DNA from: Symbiodinium natans
Lineage: Eukaryota > Sar > Dinophyceae > Suessiales > Symbiodiniaceae
Direction of reading: 5' to 3'
DNA: 45,000 nt
Assembly: GCA_905221605.1 (NCBI GenBank)
Contig: CAJNDS010002273.1
Coordinates: 480,574 to 525,573 of the forward strand
The translations under genes were made by a program, and so were the position numbers. Position 1 is the first letter of the stretch. Every line of letters begins with the position of its first letter. The notes under the pieces are model-generated. The model was given only the letters and a program-made list of their open reading frames with translations, searched no databases and had not been told where the DNA came from. This document shows, piece by piece, positions 22,710 to 31,800 of this stretch.

Positions 22710-23097
22710 CTGGGGGTTGTGAATTGCTCACGCACGCAGTTCCGCACAGGTGGCTTGTGATTGGCTTGGATTGCCTCTGGAGCAGGCCTACTGCAGGGCA
22801 CGGAACCCTGCCTTAAAAAAAAGAAGCCAGGTCATTCGAAAGGGGTACATGGATCAACACGGTTCAACACGGTTCAACATGGTTCAACCCTTCATCTCTT
22901 CCAGGATTTCCGGCCCCGGCGTCCTTACGAAGGAGCTGAAGTGTGGGCCATGGTGCCTTGGAGTTGAAGGTCCCCAGCACAAGGGAAGAAAACAGCAGAT
23001 CCAAACAGCCTTGGAACCACACAGAAGCCCGTCTCACAAGCAACCTGCACCCAAGTCGACGCCAAGCTTCGCGGGTGGTGTAGTGGCCTCCCAAATC

Positions 23098-23221
23098 GGG
23101 GTTTAGGGTTTAGGGTTTAAGGTTTAGGGGTTAGGGTTTAGGGTTTAGGGGTTAGGGTTTAGGGTTTAAGGTTTAGGGTTTAGGGTTAGGGTTTAGGGTT
23201 TAGGAGGGTTTAGGGTTTAGC
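23098..23221. repeat. TTTAGGG array with variants
   Basis: About 17 units including TTTAAGG and TTAGGG variants. A separate CCCTAAA block (23372-23406) of opposite orientation follows about 150 bp away. Confidence 0.95.
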
Positions 23222-23407
23222 TGGGAAGCCCTACTTCGGTCCGCCCCCGACATGTTTCTGCGGGCCTGGATCTAGCGGACTACTGCGGCAGCCGGGCCCC
23301 TGGTCCTCGGTTGCGGGGTCCGTAAAACCCTGAACCCTAAGCCCCTTTTTTATGCATCCGGGCTATGATGACCCTAAACCCTAAACCCTAAACCCTAAAC
23401 CCTAAAC

Positions 23408-23486
23408 CTCACAAAAAGAAGCCACGAGGAACCCAAGGCTCTTCGCGAAGCGGATGGAAGGCCAGCAGATCCAGTGCTTCCTTCTT
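23408..23486 (-). CDS. Candidate exon ending GAG|GTTTAGGG
   Basis: The frame encodes WICWPSIRFAKSLGFLVASF then CE, and runs straight into GTTTAGGGTTTAGGG, so the donor is a telomere unit. It lies inside a 339-codon minus ORF (23395-24414) that I do not accept as one continuous exon because most of it lacks protein-like composition. The acceptor is uncertain. Confidence 0.4.
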
Positions 23487-23519
23487 GTGAAAGGCTTAGC
23501 TTTAGGGTTTTTTTTTGCC

Positions 23520-23626
23520 AGCCGCCTAGCTGACTCGGCATCATGAGCTCCTTGGACACTGCCGTGGCGACCTCGCTCCAGAGCTTTCCGAACTGCTTCA
23601 GCCCAGACCGACCCGAGAAGTCCTTG
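23520..23626 (-). CDS. Candidate mini-exon
   Basis: The exon encodes KDFSGRSGLKQFGKLWSEVA then TAVSKELMMPSQLGGW. The acceptor CCTACCAG ends at 23627. The 3' end is either a GT within the TAVSKE region or further on. It is helical and protein-like with no family recognised. Confidence 0.45.
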
Positions 23627-24565
23627 CTGGTAGGGGGAAGGCGAGGGGGGAGGGACGGCAAGCTTCGGCACAAGCTTGAAAAAGTGAAGCTCAGCTGAAT
23701 ATGCAGTGGAACCTCGTGGGAGAAGACGGTGAGGGTGGTGGGCACTTTCGTCCCATCCGTCCAGGCCCGCAAGCGCCGGCCTGCACCTGCCATACAGCTG
23801 TGGTTCGGGCTCCCCCGCCATTCAAGAGGAACAACCATCATCAAAGGCATCGGACTCCAGTTAAAAACAAGGGGCCCAAATATGTCAAAGCTGAAAGATC
23901 TCCAGAAAAAGATGAGAGATGCTTGGAGATGGAAAAAATTGCTTGTGCCAAGTGCGTGCCCAGTCTCTGAGGACGTCAGCCACACATCGCTGCAAGGAAT
24001 CTGGGCCGTGCCCGCTGTGGAGGATAACCGCCTCAAAAGACGTTGCAGCTTCAGAGACCTGCACATTCCGCCATATGTTATGATACTTCGTTTCCTATAC
24101 CGGCGCCTCAGACGCCAGTGCCCACGGGCAAAGACCCTCGCCTGCCACGAACTCCCGTAGCCAAGCCCGTGTGCTCTGGACCTGATGACTGGCATGCGAG
24201 GAAGCCACGGGCCTTCCCGGCCCATAACCAAACTGTGATTTTGACAAAGGCCCCACTGCCATTCTACAGCGTTCATTCTTATTCGCACGACCCTCAGCAC
24301 CCGTCGACATCTTGCGGTCACCAGGGCGACATCTGGGCGCGTGGAATGCGGGGAATCGCCAGTTGCAGATCGACAGCGCGCAGCCAAGTGCCTCCCAGCA
24401 TCGTTCAGCTGCAAGTCACGGCGCCGTGTGCTAAGCTCCCTTCCGGGCTACTACCGCAGTGACTACACCAACACCGGCACTTGAAGTGCATTGCGACGGC
24501 TCTCCCTTGCAGTCCCTGCCTTTGTGGCTGAATCTCTGCCGCACTGCCAAGGCCATGCAGGAAGC

Positions 24566-24639
24566 CTGCTTGCGGAACAGTGTGCTGGAGTGCCTCAGCC
24601 ACACAACTCCTGAAAGTTCTTTTACAGCTCGCGCCGTGT
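24566..24639 (-). CDS. Candidate mini-exon
   Basis: The exon encodes TARAVKELSGVVWLRHSSTL then FRKQ, between CTGCAG (ends 24640) and CAG|GC. It is moderately protein-like, and overlapping frames are also open. Confidence 0.35.
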
Positions 24640-25347
24640 CTGCAGAAGCCAAAACCCCGAACCAGTCCAAACCTCGGTCTGGCACCCTTCAAGTGGTCGC
24701 AGGATAGGTCCACCGAAAGACCTACATCATGTGAAGCACAGACCCTTAAGAGCCTTTCAAGACAACTCTTGCTTCGCTCCAAGTGTCCAGCATTCCAATC
24801 GTCAGCCTGAGCACGGATAAGGCAGATTCCGGACCCGCACCAGACCGTCCGGCGAAGCCGGGAAAAGCTCATTCCGCGGAATGAAAAAATCAACGAATCA
24901 GCAGGGGCGCAGGTGAGTCAGCCGGCGGGCCGACGGACCCTTTGCTCGCGTTGTCTTTGCACGGCTTGGGTCCATGGCACGGACATGCTACAGCAAGTGT
25001 TGCATGTGTGGTTGTCGAGACTGCCGGAAGTAGATGCCACAGATTTTTTAACCGGATTTGCAAGGCCCAGCTTCATGTACTGTCTCAAGCCCCGAGGTTT
25101 CGATGAGCGCGAGGATCCGCGTTTTCGGACAACTTGAATGCGTTCGGCTTTGGAGGACTTCAAGCTGCTAGCACCCTGCAATGCAAACTTCTGAGAGACC
25201 TCAGAAACAGAGGAAGTGCCACAGCACCTCGCAAGGGAGTGCAAGCCTGAGGCAGGATCCCAAACCCCAGGCAAAGAGGCGGCCAGGCTCCATGAGAGCT
25301 GCACCTGGGCCCACTGGGATTGGCGACGAAGCCCGTGCACTGGCGGC

Positions 25348-25429
25348 CTAAGTCACAAACCTCTCCATCAGTGGCTAGCGGAACCAAGACCAGAACCCGT
25401 TCACCCACATCCCACATCCCTTTCTGCAC
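25348..25429 (-). CDS. Candidate mini-exon
   Basis: The exon encodes VQKGMWDVGERVLVLVPLAT then DGEVCDL. 'VGERVLVLVP' resembles the small beta-barrel start seen in chromo/Tudor-like domains and at the C-terminus of Ty3-type integrases, but the similarity is limited to about ten residues. The acceptor TGCAAG ends at 25430 and the donor GC is at 25347. Confidence 0.4.
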
Positions 25430-26487
25430 CTTGCAGAGGCCTAGAGTCTCAAACGCACATCACATGCTCACATCCTTTAACCCGAGAAAGCCCTGAACCC
25501 GAATGTCATGAGGCACGGTCCCTTTTTCCTGCGCAGCTCTTCACTTGCTCTGACGGTTCTTCTGGCAATTCTCGAAGGCCAAGACGACCTCCTCGTGGCA
25601 AACTGCTGCTGCTTTCACCTGATCTCACGAGGCTGTCTGGCTCGTGTCGGGTCAAACACTTCCACAACCACTTCCGCCGAAACCACCTCAATGTTCAGCC
25701 AAAAACACCACTTCGAACATGCCCACCCCGTCCCTAAAACCCAACTTGGAAGGGAGAGTGCTGTTGCTGTCCACGCTCAGAGTTTTTGGCCCGACATAGC
25801 AATTTTTTGAGTGTGGGGTCCCGGTTCGGCGCTGTGACTTTGATGGGTGTGATGGCAGTGGGCGTCGCTTTACGGCAAGTTCAGGAGCCCTGGCGTGCTT
25901 CAGTTGCTCTGCACCTGCTTATCAGGCGCTATTGGTAGAGTTGCCCAGTCTTCCTGGCTTATGAGCACAACGTTCCAGGTACAGTTGCCTGCCTGTGCCC
26001 GAAAGCCGTAGTGCCTGCTGTCCTGAGCACGTCACGTCACCTCTTGTCAGGTGGCACGAACCAGGCGTTTGGAACCCAAGCCGGGACGGGAGTTTCGGGT
26101 AGAGCCTTCAAGGAAGAAGCCAGCCCACCCCCATTATCAGGGATCCCCCCCCTGCGAAAAAAGGCACCCCACACACAGAGAATCCCCAAGCAGACGCGTC
26201 TGCGAGATAACATGCGTGAAAGGCATCATCATTGCATGAAGGAGGACGGGTGGCACAGCCTGTGGTGAAATGGCCCTCCTCTTTGGGATTCCAGGGCCTT
26301 CTCTTTGGGATCTCGGTCTTCCTCCTTCAGTAGAATAGGTTGCCCACAAGCAAGAGGGTTAAGTTCACCGGTAGGTGGACGACCCTGCCGAACAAACTTC
26401 TGCAACTTAGGGGTTGCGCAAGGAGTCGCAGAGATGTGACTTCTGCAACAAGGCGCCTGGCTTGTGAGACGGAGCTAACAGGGATGC

Positions 26488-26593
26488 CTTGGGGGGCTGT
26501 AGAACGGTGAGAACTGCGCCAAGGAGCATGGTTTGTCTTCTCCCGGAAGTCGCGAGTGCAGCGTGAGACGGCTTCCTTGAGAATGCCATGGGC
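26488..26593 (-). CDS. Candidate exon, helical basic
   Basis: The exon encodes AHGILKEAVSRCTRDFREKT then NHAPWRSSHRSTAPQ. The acceptor GCGCAG ends at 26594 and the donor GC is at 26487. Of three open frames this one has the clearest helix periodicity. It is probably part of the same gene as the next exons upstream. Confidence 0.45.
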
Positions 26594-26865
26594 CTGCGCA
26601 ACTTTGAAGTGATAAGACTGGATTTCTGGTACTAAACAGCTTCGGACAAAAGCCTAGAGGCATGCTACAAGGCAGGTGAGAAGAGCCGCGCCTGCATCAG
26701 ATTTTCATTGTCGACCTCGTTCATCCTTAGCTCATGGCGGTCGCCGCACTTGGCCATGGGCACCAGTTTCGGACTTGTCACTTTTGCTGCGACACCCCCA
26801 CCCCACCCCAGCTGTGAGTCACAACCAAGGGAGCGCACACATAGCGGCCCCGAATTCAGGGAAGC

Positions 26866-26963
26866 CTCCAGTAGTCATAGCACTTGTGGCGCAGCTGCTT
26901 CCAATAGTTGGCCATGTGGCCCTGTTGCTCCACCGACAAGTGTGTCTTCCAGGTGTCGTTCTC
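26866..26963 (-). CDS. Candidate exon, Trp/Tyr-rich
   Basis: The exon encodes ENDTWKTHLSVEQQGHMANY then WKQLRHKCYDYWR. The acceptor CCTAG ends at 26964 and the donor GC is at 26865. It is clearly protein-like. The phase to the exon at 27240-27328 does not close directly, so a small exon may be missing between them. Confidence 0.5.
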
Positions 26964-27239
26964 CTAGGCACACATGCTGCTGCACATGAGCAAGTCATCC
27001 TTTGCAAGGCCATACCATAGCTACAGACCCTTCACACAAGGACTGCGTACCTGAATGCTCAAACTTAGAGGTCCAAAGAATGCAAATTCACTTGGGGGTT
27101 TCCGAAATTGAGGGTACCTCATTAGGGGTCCTTCTTATAAGGGAATCCCACTACTTGGGGGGGTGAATGTTGGGGCCCTAAAGCCTATACCCTAAACCCT
27201 AAACCCTTAACCCTAAACCCTAAACCCTAAACCCTCAAC

Positions 27240-27328
27240 TCCCACTTCGTAGCAGAGCGGCCACCCGAATGGCGGCCCGATGGCCTCGCTCTTCAAGGAG
27301 TTGGTCGTCACGCTGGTAGCTGCCCGTC
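27240..27328 (-). CDS. Exon of the 27-41 kb gene, flanked on both sides by telomere repeats
   Basis: The exon encodes TGSYQRDDQLLEERGHRAAI then RVAALLRSG. The acceptor is GGTTACCCAG (ends 27329) and the intron before it ends in a telomere unit. The donor is GTTGAGGGTTTAGGG, so the intron after it begins with telomere-like sequence. It joins in phase to the exon at 27364-27406 (GA + G). The protein is strongly helical. No family is recognised. Confidence 0.6.
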
Positions 27329-27363
27329 CTGGGTAACCTAAAGGGTTTAGGGTTTTTTTTCGC
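27329..27363 (-). other. 35-nt GC-AG intron containing one telomere repeat
   Basis: Read on the minus strand it starts GCGAAAAAAAACCCTAAA and ends TTACCCAG. Its length is not a multiple of three, and removing it joins two protein-like segments in phase (PAMRE + TGSYQRDD). It could alternatively be a frame-disrupting insertion in a pseudogene. Confidence 0.5.
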
Positions 27364-27406
27364 TCCCGCATAGCTGGCCGAACCGCAGGCAGGGTGATTT
27401 GGCGGT
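27364..27406 (-). CDS. 43-nt exon of the 27-41 kb gene
   Basis: The exon encodes RQITLPAVRPAMRE. The acceptor is a T-rich tract then CGAACAG (ends 27407). It joins in phase to the upstream exon at 30602-30710 (G + AC gives Asp) and to the downstream exon at 27240-27328. Confidence 0.55.
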
Positions 27407-27840
27407 CTGTTCGGAGAAAAAAAGTGGCCCCACTGGAGGACCTACAAAAACACTCTCTTCCCCACTACTTCATACACTTCTCGATTTGTGCGTTTAGGGT
27501 TTAGGGTTTAGGGATTAGGGTTTCTGCAGCACCATCTCCGAAGAGCGAACGGGTGGAGTTTTTTTTTGGGTCTTTTTTTTTTTTTTTGGGCCTTTCTTTT
27601 TTTTTCTTGGTCGATTTTCTTGGTTTTCTCTAGGAAAACCTACTTTCCTTACATTTTGGACGGATTTTCTGTCATTTCCCTTAGGTTTTCGTTGGTTTTT
27701 CATAGGGAAAAACCTATGTTATTTTTTACATTTTGGACGGATTTCCTGTAATTTCCCTTAGGTTTTCCTTGGTTTTTCTTAGGGGGAAAACCCTATTTTC
27801 CTTACATTTTGGACAGATATCCTGTCATTTCCTTCGTTTC

Positions 27841-30053
27841 TTGGGCTTTGAAGCACGCTTGGTACGACTTAAAAGAAGCGGGAGGGGGGGTCGGGGGGGG
27901 GGCGGGGGGGCGCAGCCCCCCCACTTGCAAACACCTCTTGGGCTTTGAAGCACGCTTTGCACGGCTTCCAAAAAAAAAGAGCGGGGGGGTTCGGGGGGGG
28001 GGCGCAGCCCCCCCCATTTGCAAACACAATGCTCAAACGATGTTTTTCAACTAGTTTCTCGGGCTTTGAAGCACGCTTGGTACGACTTAAAAGAAGCGGG
28101 GGGGGGGTCGGTGTCAACAAGTTTTTTGGGCTTTGAAGCACGCTCTGCACGGTTTGAAAAAAAAACGAGGTTTTCGTTGGTTTTTCCTAAGGAAACCCTC
28201 TTCTGATTACATTTTGGACGGATTTCGTCAAACGTCAAAGCGTACGTTGCTTTTCCTTAGTTTGTCCTAGGGAAAACCTATTTGGTTCGTTTTCTTGGTT
28301 TCTATCATTCCCTCTATATTTTCATCGGATTCATACTTTTTTTTCAACTAGTTTCTCGGGCTTTGAAGCACGCTTGGTACGGCTTAAAAGAAGCGGGGGG
28401 GGGGGTTGGGGGGGCTGTGCCCCCCATCTGCAAACACCCTGCTCACATGATGGGTTTCAACTAGTTTCTTGGGCTTCGGCTGAAAAAAAGCGGGGGGGTT
28501 GGGGGGGGGCGCAGCCCCCCCATTTGCAAACACAATGCTCACACGATGTTTTTCAACTAGTTTCTTGGGCTTAAAAGAAGCGGGGGGGGGTTGGGGGGTC
28601 TGCGCCCCCCATTTGCAAACACCCTACTCACATGATGGGTGTCAACAAGTTTCTTGGGCTTTGAAGCGCGCTCTGCACGGCTTAAAAAAAGCGGGGGGGT
28701 TGGGGGGGGCGCAGCCCCCCCCCCATTTGCAAACACAATGCTCACACGATGCTTTTCAACTAGTTTCTTGGGCTTTGAAGCACGCTTGGTACGGCTTAAA
28801 AAAAGCGGGGGGGGGGGGTTGGGGGGGCTGTGCCCCCCATCTGCAAAAACCCTGCTCACATGATGGGTTTCAACTAGTTTCTTGGGCTTCGGCTCGCAGC
28901 CCCCCCCATTTGCAAACACAATGCTCACACGATGTTTTTCAACTAGTTTCTTGGGCTTTGAACGGCTTAAAAGAAGCTTGGGGGGTCTGCGCCCCCCATT
29001 TGCAAACACCCTGCTCACATGATGGGTGTCAACAAGTTTCTTGGGCTTTGAAGCGCGCTCTGCACGGCTTAAAAAAAGCGGGGGGGGTTGGGGGGGGCGC
29101 AGCCCCCCCCATTTGCAAGCACAATGCTCACACGATGTTTTTCAACTAGTTTCTTGGGCTTTGAAGCACGCTTGGTACGGCTTAAAAGAAGCGGGGGGGG
29201 TTGGGGGGGGGCGCAGCCCCCCCCCCATTTGCAAACACCATGCTCACATGATGGGTGTCAACAAGTTTCTTGGGCTTTGAAGCACGCTCTGCACGGCTTA
29301 AAAAAAAAGCGGGGGGGTTGGGGGGGGCGCAGCCCCCCCCATTTGCAAACACAATGCTCACACGATGTTTTTTCAACTAGTTTCTTGGGCTTTGAACGGC
29401 TTCAAAGAAGCTTGGGGGGTCTGCGCCCCCCATTTGCAAACACCCTGCTCACATGATGGGTGTCAACAAGTTTCTTGGGCTTTGAAGCGCGCTCTGCACG
29501 GCTTAAAAAAAGCGGGGGGGGTTGGGGGGGGCGCAGCCCCCCCCATTTGCAAACACAATGCTCACAGGATGTTTTTCAACCAGTTTCTTGGTCTTTGAAG
29601 CACGCTTGGTACGGCTTAAAAGAAGCGGGGGGGTTGGGGGGGGGGCGCAGCCCCCCCCATTTGCAAACACCATGCTCACATGATGGGTGTCAACAAGTTT
29701 CTTGGGCTTTGAAGCACGCTCTGCACGGCTTAAAAAAAACCGGGGGGCGCAGCCCCCCCCCCCCCCATTTGCAAACACAATGCTCACACGATGTTTTTCA
29801 ACTAGTTTCTTGGGCTTTGAAGCACGCTTGGTACGGCTTAAAAGAAGCGGGGGGGGTTGGGGGGGGCGCAGCCCCCCCCCATTTGCAAACACCATGCTCA
29901 CATGATGGGTGTCAACAAGTTTCTTGGGCTTTGAAGCACGCTCTGCACGGCTTAAAAAAAGCGGGGGGGTTGGGGGGGGCGCAGCCCCCCCCATTTGCAA
30001 ACACAATGCTCACACGATGTTTTTCAACTAGTTTCTTGGGCTTCGAAGCACGC
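27841..30053. repeat. GC-rich ~115-bp tandem array with AB higher-order structure
   Basis: About 21 units occur, several truncated. Each full unit carries TTGGGCTTTGAAGC, a (G)n-TT-(G)n tract, a hairpin GGGGGGCGCAGCCCCCC, CATTTGCAAACAC and TTTCAACTAG or TTTCAACCAG. Two types alternate: A has GCTTGGTACGGC and ACACGATGTTTTTCAACTAG, B has GCTCTGCACGGC and ATGATGGGTGTCAACAAG, giving a dimer of about 229 bp. ORFs of 122-254 codons through the array merely translate the repeat in several frames. Confidence 0.9.
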
Positions 30054-30224
30054 TTCCTTTCTTCCTTCCTTGCTTCCTTCCTTTCTTCCTTCCTTTCTTC
30101 CTTCCTTGCTTCCTTCCTTTCTTCCTTCCCTCCTTTCTTCCTTCCTTCCTTCCTTCCTTCCTTCCTTGTTTTCTTCCTTTCTTTCATCCTTCCTTCCTTC
30201 CTTTCTTTCCTTCTTTCCTTCTAA
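30053..30224. repeat. (TTCC)n / (TTTC)n microsatellite
   Basis: About 170 nt of CTTT/CCTT tetranucleotides directly following the last truncated array unit. Confidence 0.95.
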
Positions 30225-30476
30225 AACCTACCAGAAATAACGCTTTCCTATGAAACCACAGAGAAATTACTGTTTTTCGTACGAAAAACCACGAAAATGC
30301 ATCAAATCCTTTAAAAATATGGAGGGAATGGTGGTTTTCTTAGGAAAAACCAAGAAAATCGACCCAAAAAAAAAAAAAAAAAAAGGGGCCCAAAAAAAAA
30401 AAAAAGACCCAAAAAAATAGGCCCTCCGTTTAAGGGCATCAAGCTATGAGTCCAGGGCTTGTGTGTTGAGGGCTTA

Positions 30477-30600
30477 GATGGGTTTAGGGTTTGGGGTTGA
30501 GGGTTTAGGGTTTAAAGGTTTAGGGTTGAGGGTTTAGGGTTGCGGGTTTAGGGTTGCGGGTTTAGGGTTGAGGGTTTAGGGTTTAGGGTTCAGGTTTAGG
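30477..30600. repeat. TTTAGGG block with TTGAGGG and TTGCGGG variants
   Basis: About 16 units of TTTAGGG mixed with TTGAGGG and TTGCGGG. Its edge forms the donor of the minus-strand exon at 30602-30710. Smaller blocks follow at about 30755-30775, 31012-31066 and 31114-31143. Confidence 0.95.
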
Positions 30601-30601
30601 C

Positions 30602-30710
30602 CGCGGCTCAGATAAGGGTGCTCCTCCGTGATTTGGGCGAGACGTGCCACGACCGCGGCCATCGCGGCGTCTTCGGACAGGTCGCCGAATTGCTGGGCAG
30701 AGCAATCAGG
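30602..30710 (-). CDS. Exon of the 27-41 kb gene
   Basis: The exon encodes PDCSAQQFGDLSEDAAMAAV then VARLAQITEEHPYLSR. The acceptor AATGCAG ends at 30711. The donor is GC in GCCTAAACC, a telomere-like start. It joins in phase to the exon at 40151-40258 upstream (phase 0) and to 27364-27406 downstream. Helical, acidic, strongly protein-like. The intron before it holds the LTR element and the intron after it holds the foldback-like element. Confidence 0.6.
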
Positions 30711-31143
30711 CTGCATTGGCTTTATATTTTCTAGCAAAAACACTGGGTCTATTTGGGTTTAGGGTTTAGGGTTTAGCGTTGGGATTTAGAGGGTTGAATG
30801 AAGAGCTTGGGGCCGTAGATCGGGTTTCAGACTTTTCTTCAAGAGCACACAGCATGTTTGACAGCCTCTCAAGATCGCACCGCTCGTTCCCCAAGCCCTA
30901 AACCTTCGGTTTTCTAAGCATGCCTGTGACTTGCTGTTGCAAGATGTTGTGTTCATGATCGGAATGTGGGTGGCAAGTCAGACAGGCTGACTCCAATAAG
31001 CCCTGAGCCCTGAGCCCTGAGCCCTAAAACCCTAGACCCTAGACCCTAAACCCTAAACCCTAGCCCCCAACCCATCCAGAGCCAAACGCGAAGTGTTCAG
31101 TGCCAAAATACCCGGTTTAGGGTTTAGGGTTTAGGGTTTAGGG

Positions 31144-31430
31144 TACGGGGGGACAACCAAGGAAGGAAATCAACTCCCCTAATCGCCCTGAACTTATATT
31201 TCCCAGATCGAACCAAGAAACAACCAAGAACACGGATAAGAGCAACCCAGGGGGGAAGGAAAGGGGGAAGGAATCCACACCCTTACCAAACCCTAAGAAC
31301 CCAGGCACTTCTTTTTGAACTTGTGGCTTTCTGTTCAAGCCCATCTTGAGCCAAATACGATTACCGGGTTCATTAACCCTTCCAACTTCCAACACTAACT
31401 CCTTTCTACAATACCAATTGCAGCTCCGCA
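31144..31430 (-). repeat. 3' LTR
   Basis: It is 287 bp and starts TGCGGAGCTGC on the minus strand. It differs from the other LTR only at 31274 (T versus C at 39816, plus strand). It contains TTTGGCTCAAG at 31345-31355. The last bases are CCCCCCGTA, so the end is TA rather than the usual CA. Confidence 0.95.
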
Positions 31431-31440
31431 CTCCCCCTGT
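31431..31440 (-). promoter_or_regulatory. Polypurine tract
   Basis: On the minus strand ACAGGGGGAG directly precedes the 3' LTR, the expected position of the plus-strand primer in LTR retroelements. Confidence 0.75.
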
Positions 31441-31800
31441 CCTAGGATTTCCTAGGACACATTGGAGATGCAGATCTTTTGGCCAAAAACTGCCATTACG
31501 GCAGCAGCCAGCTGCTTGAAATGCAAGTTGTGGTTTAACGTCTTCCAGGACGGAATTATAGCACATTGGCTAACCTACTACCCATAGAGAATCTTTTTTC
31601 ACCTTGATCCTCTCATCACTGAAGACTCCTTGGCCTTCTTCACCACAAACCGTGGTCTTCGCTACGCGAAAAGCTACTGACTCCTACTATCAGGGATTTC
31701 CATACCCTTAATAGTAACCACCACATTGTCAGCACATTGGCTGTTCCAGCGCACCGGTCTCCAGAAAGAGAAAAACCATCCCTTCATCCATACCATCCAA

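Larger units (their letters stand above)
27559..30417. mobile_element. Foldback-like element: inverted-repeat ends around a GC-rich tandem array
   Basis: The left end (27559-27641) reads T-run, GGGTC, T-run, GGGCC, T-run, then TCGATTTTCTTGGTTTT. The right end (30333-30417) is its reverse complement in the same order, with differences mainly in homopolymer length. Inside are 3-4 diverged AT-rich units of about 75 bp sharing ATTTTGGACGGATTT (27640-27840 and about 28160-28220), then a tandem array, then a TTCC microsatellite. Long inverted ends enclosing tandem repeats are the defining layout of foldback transposons. No transposase ORF is present and no target-site duplication is clear. It lies within an intron of the 27-41 kb gene. 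Confidence 0.6.

Noticed and set aside
23395-24414. 339-codon minus-strand ORF as one gene
   Set aside because: Only parts near 23.4-23.6 kb look protein-like, with plausible splice boundaries inside; the rest has chance composition.
27841-30053. CRISPR array
   Set aside because: Units are contiguous tandem repeats without unique spacers, in a eukaryotic genome.
28499-30224. Long ORFs through the GC-rich array (216 and 254 codons) and their minus-strand partners
   Set aside because: All frames are open because the repeat lacks stops; the proteins only translate the repeat units.
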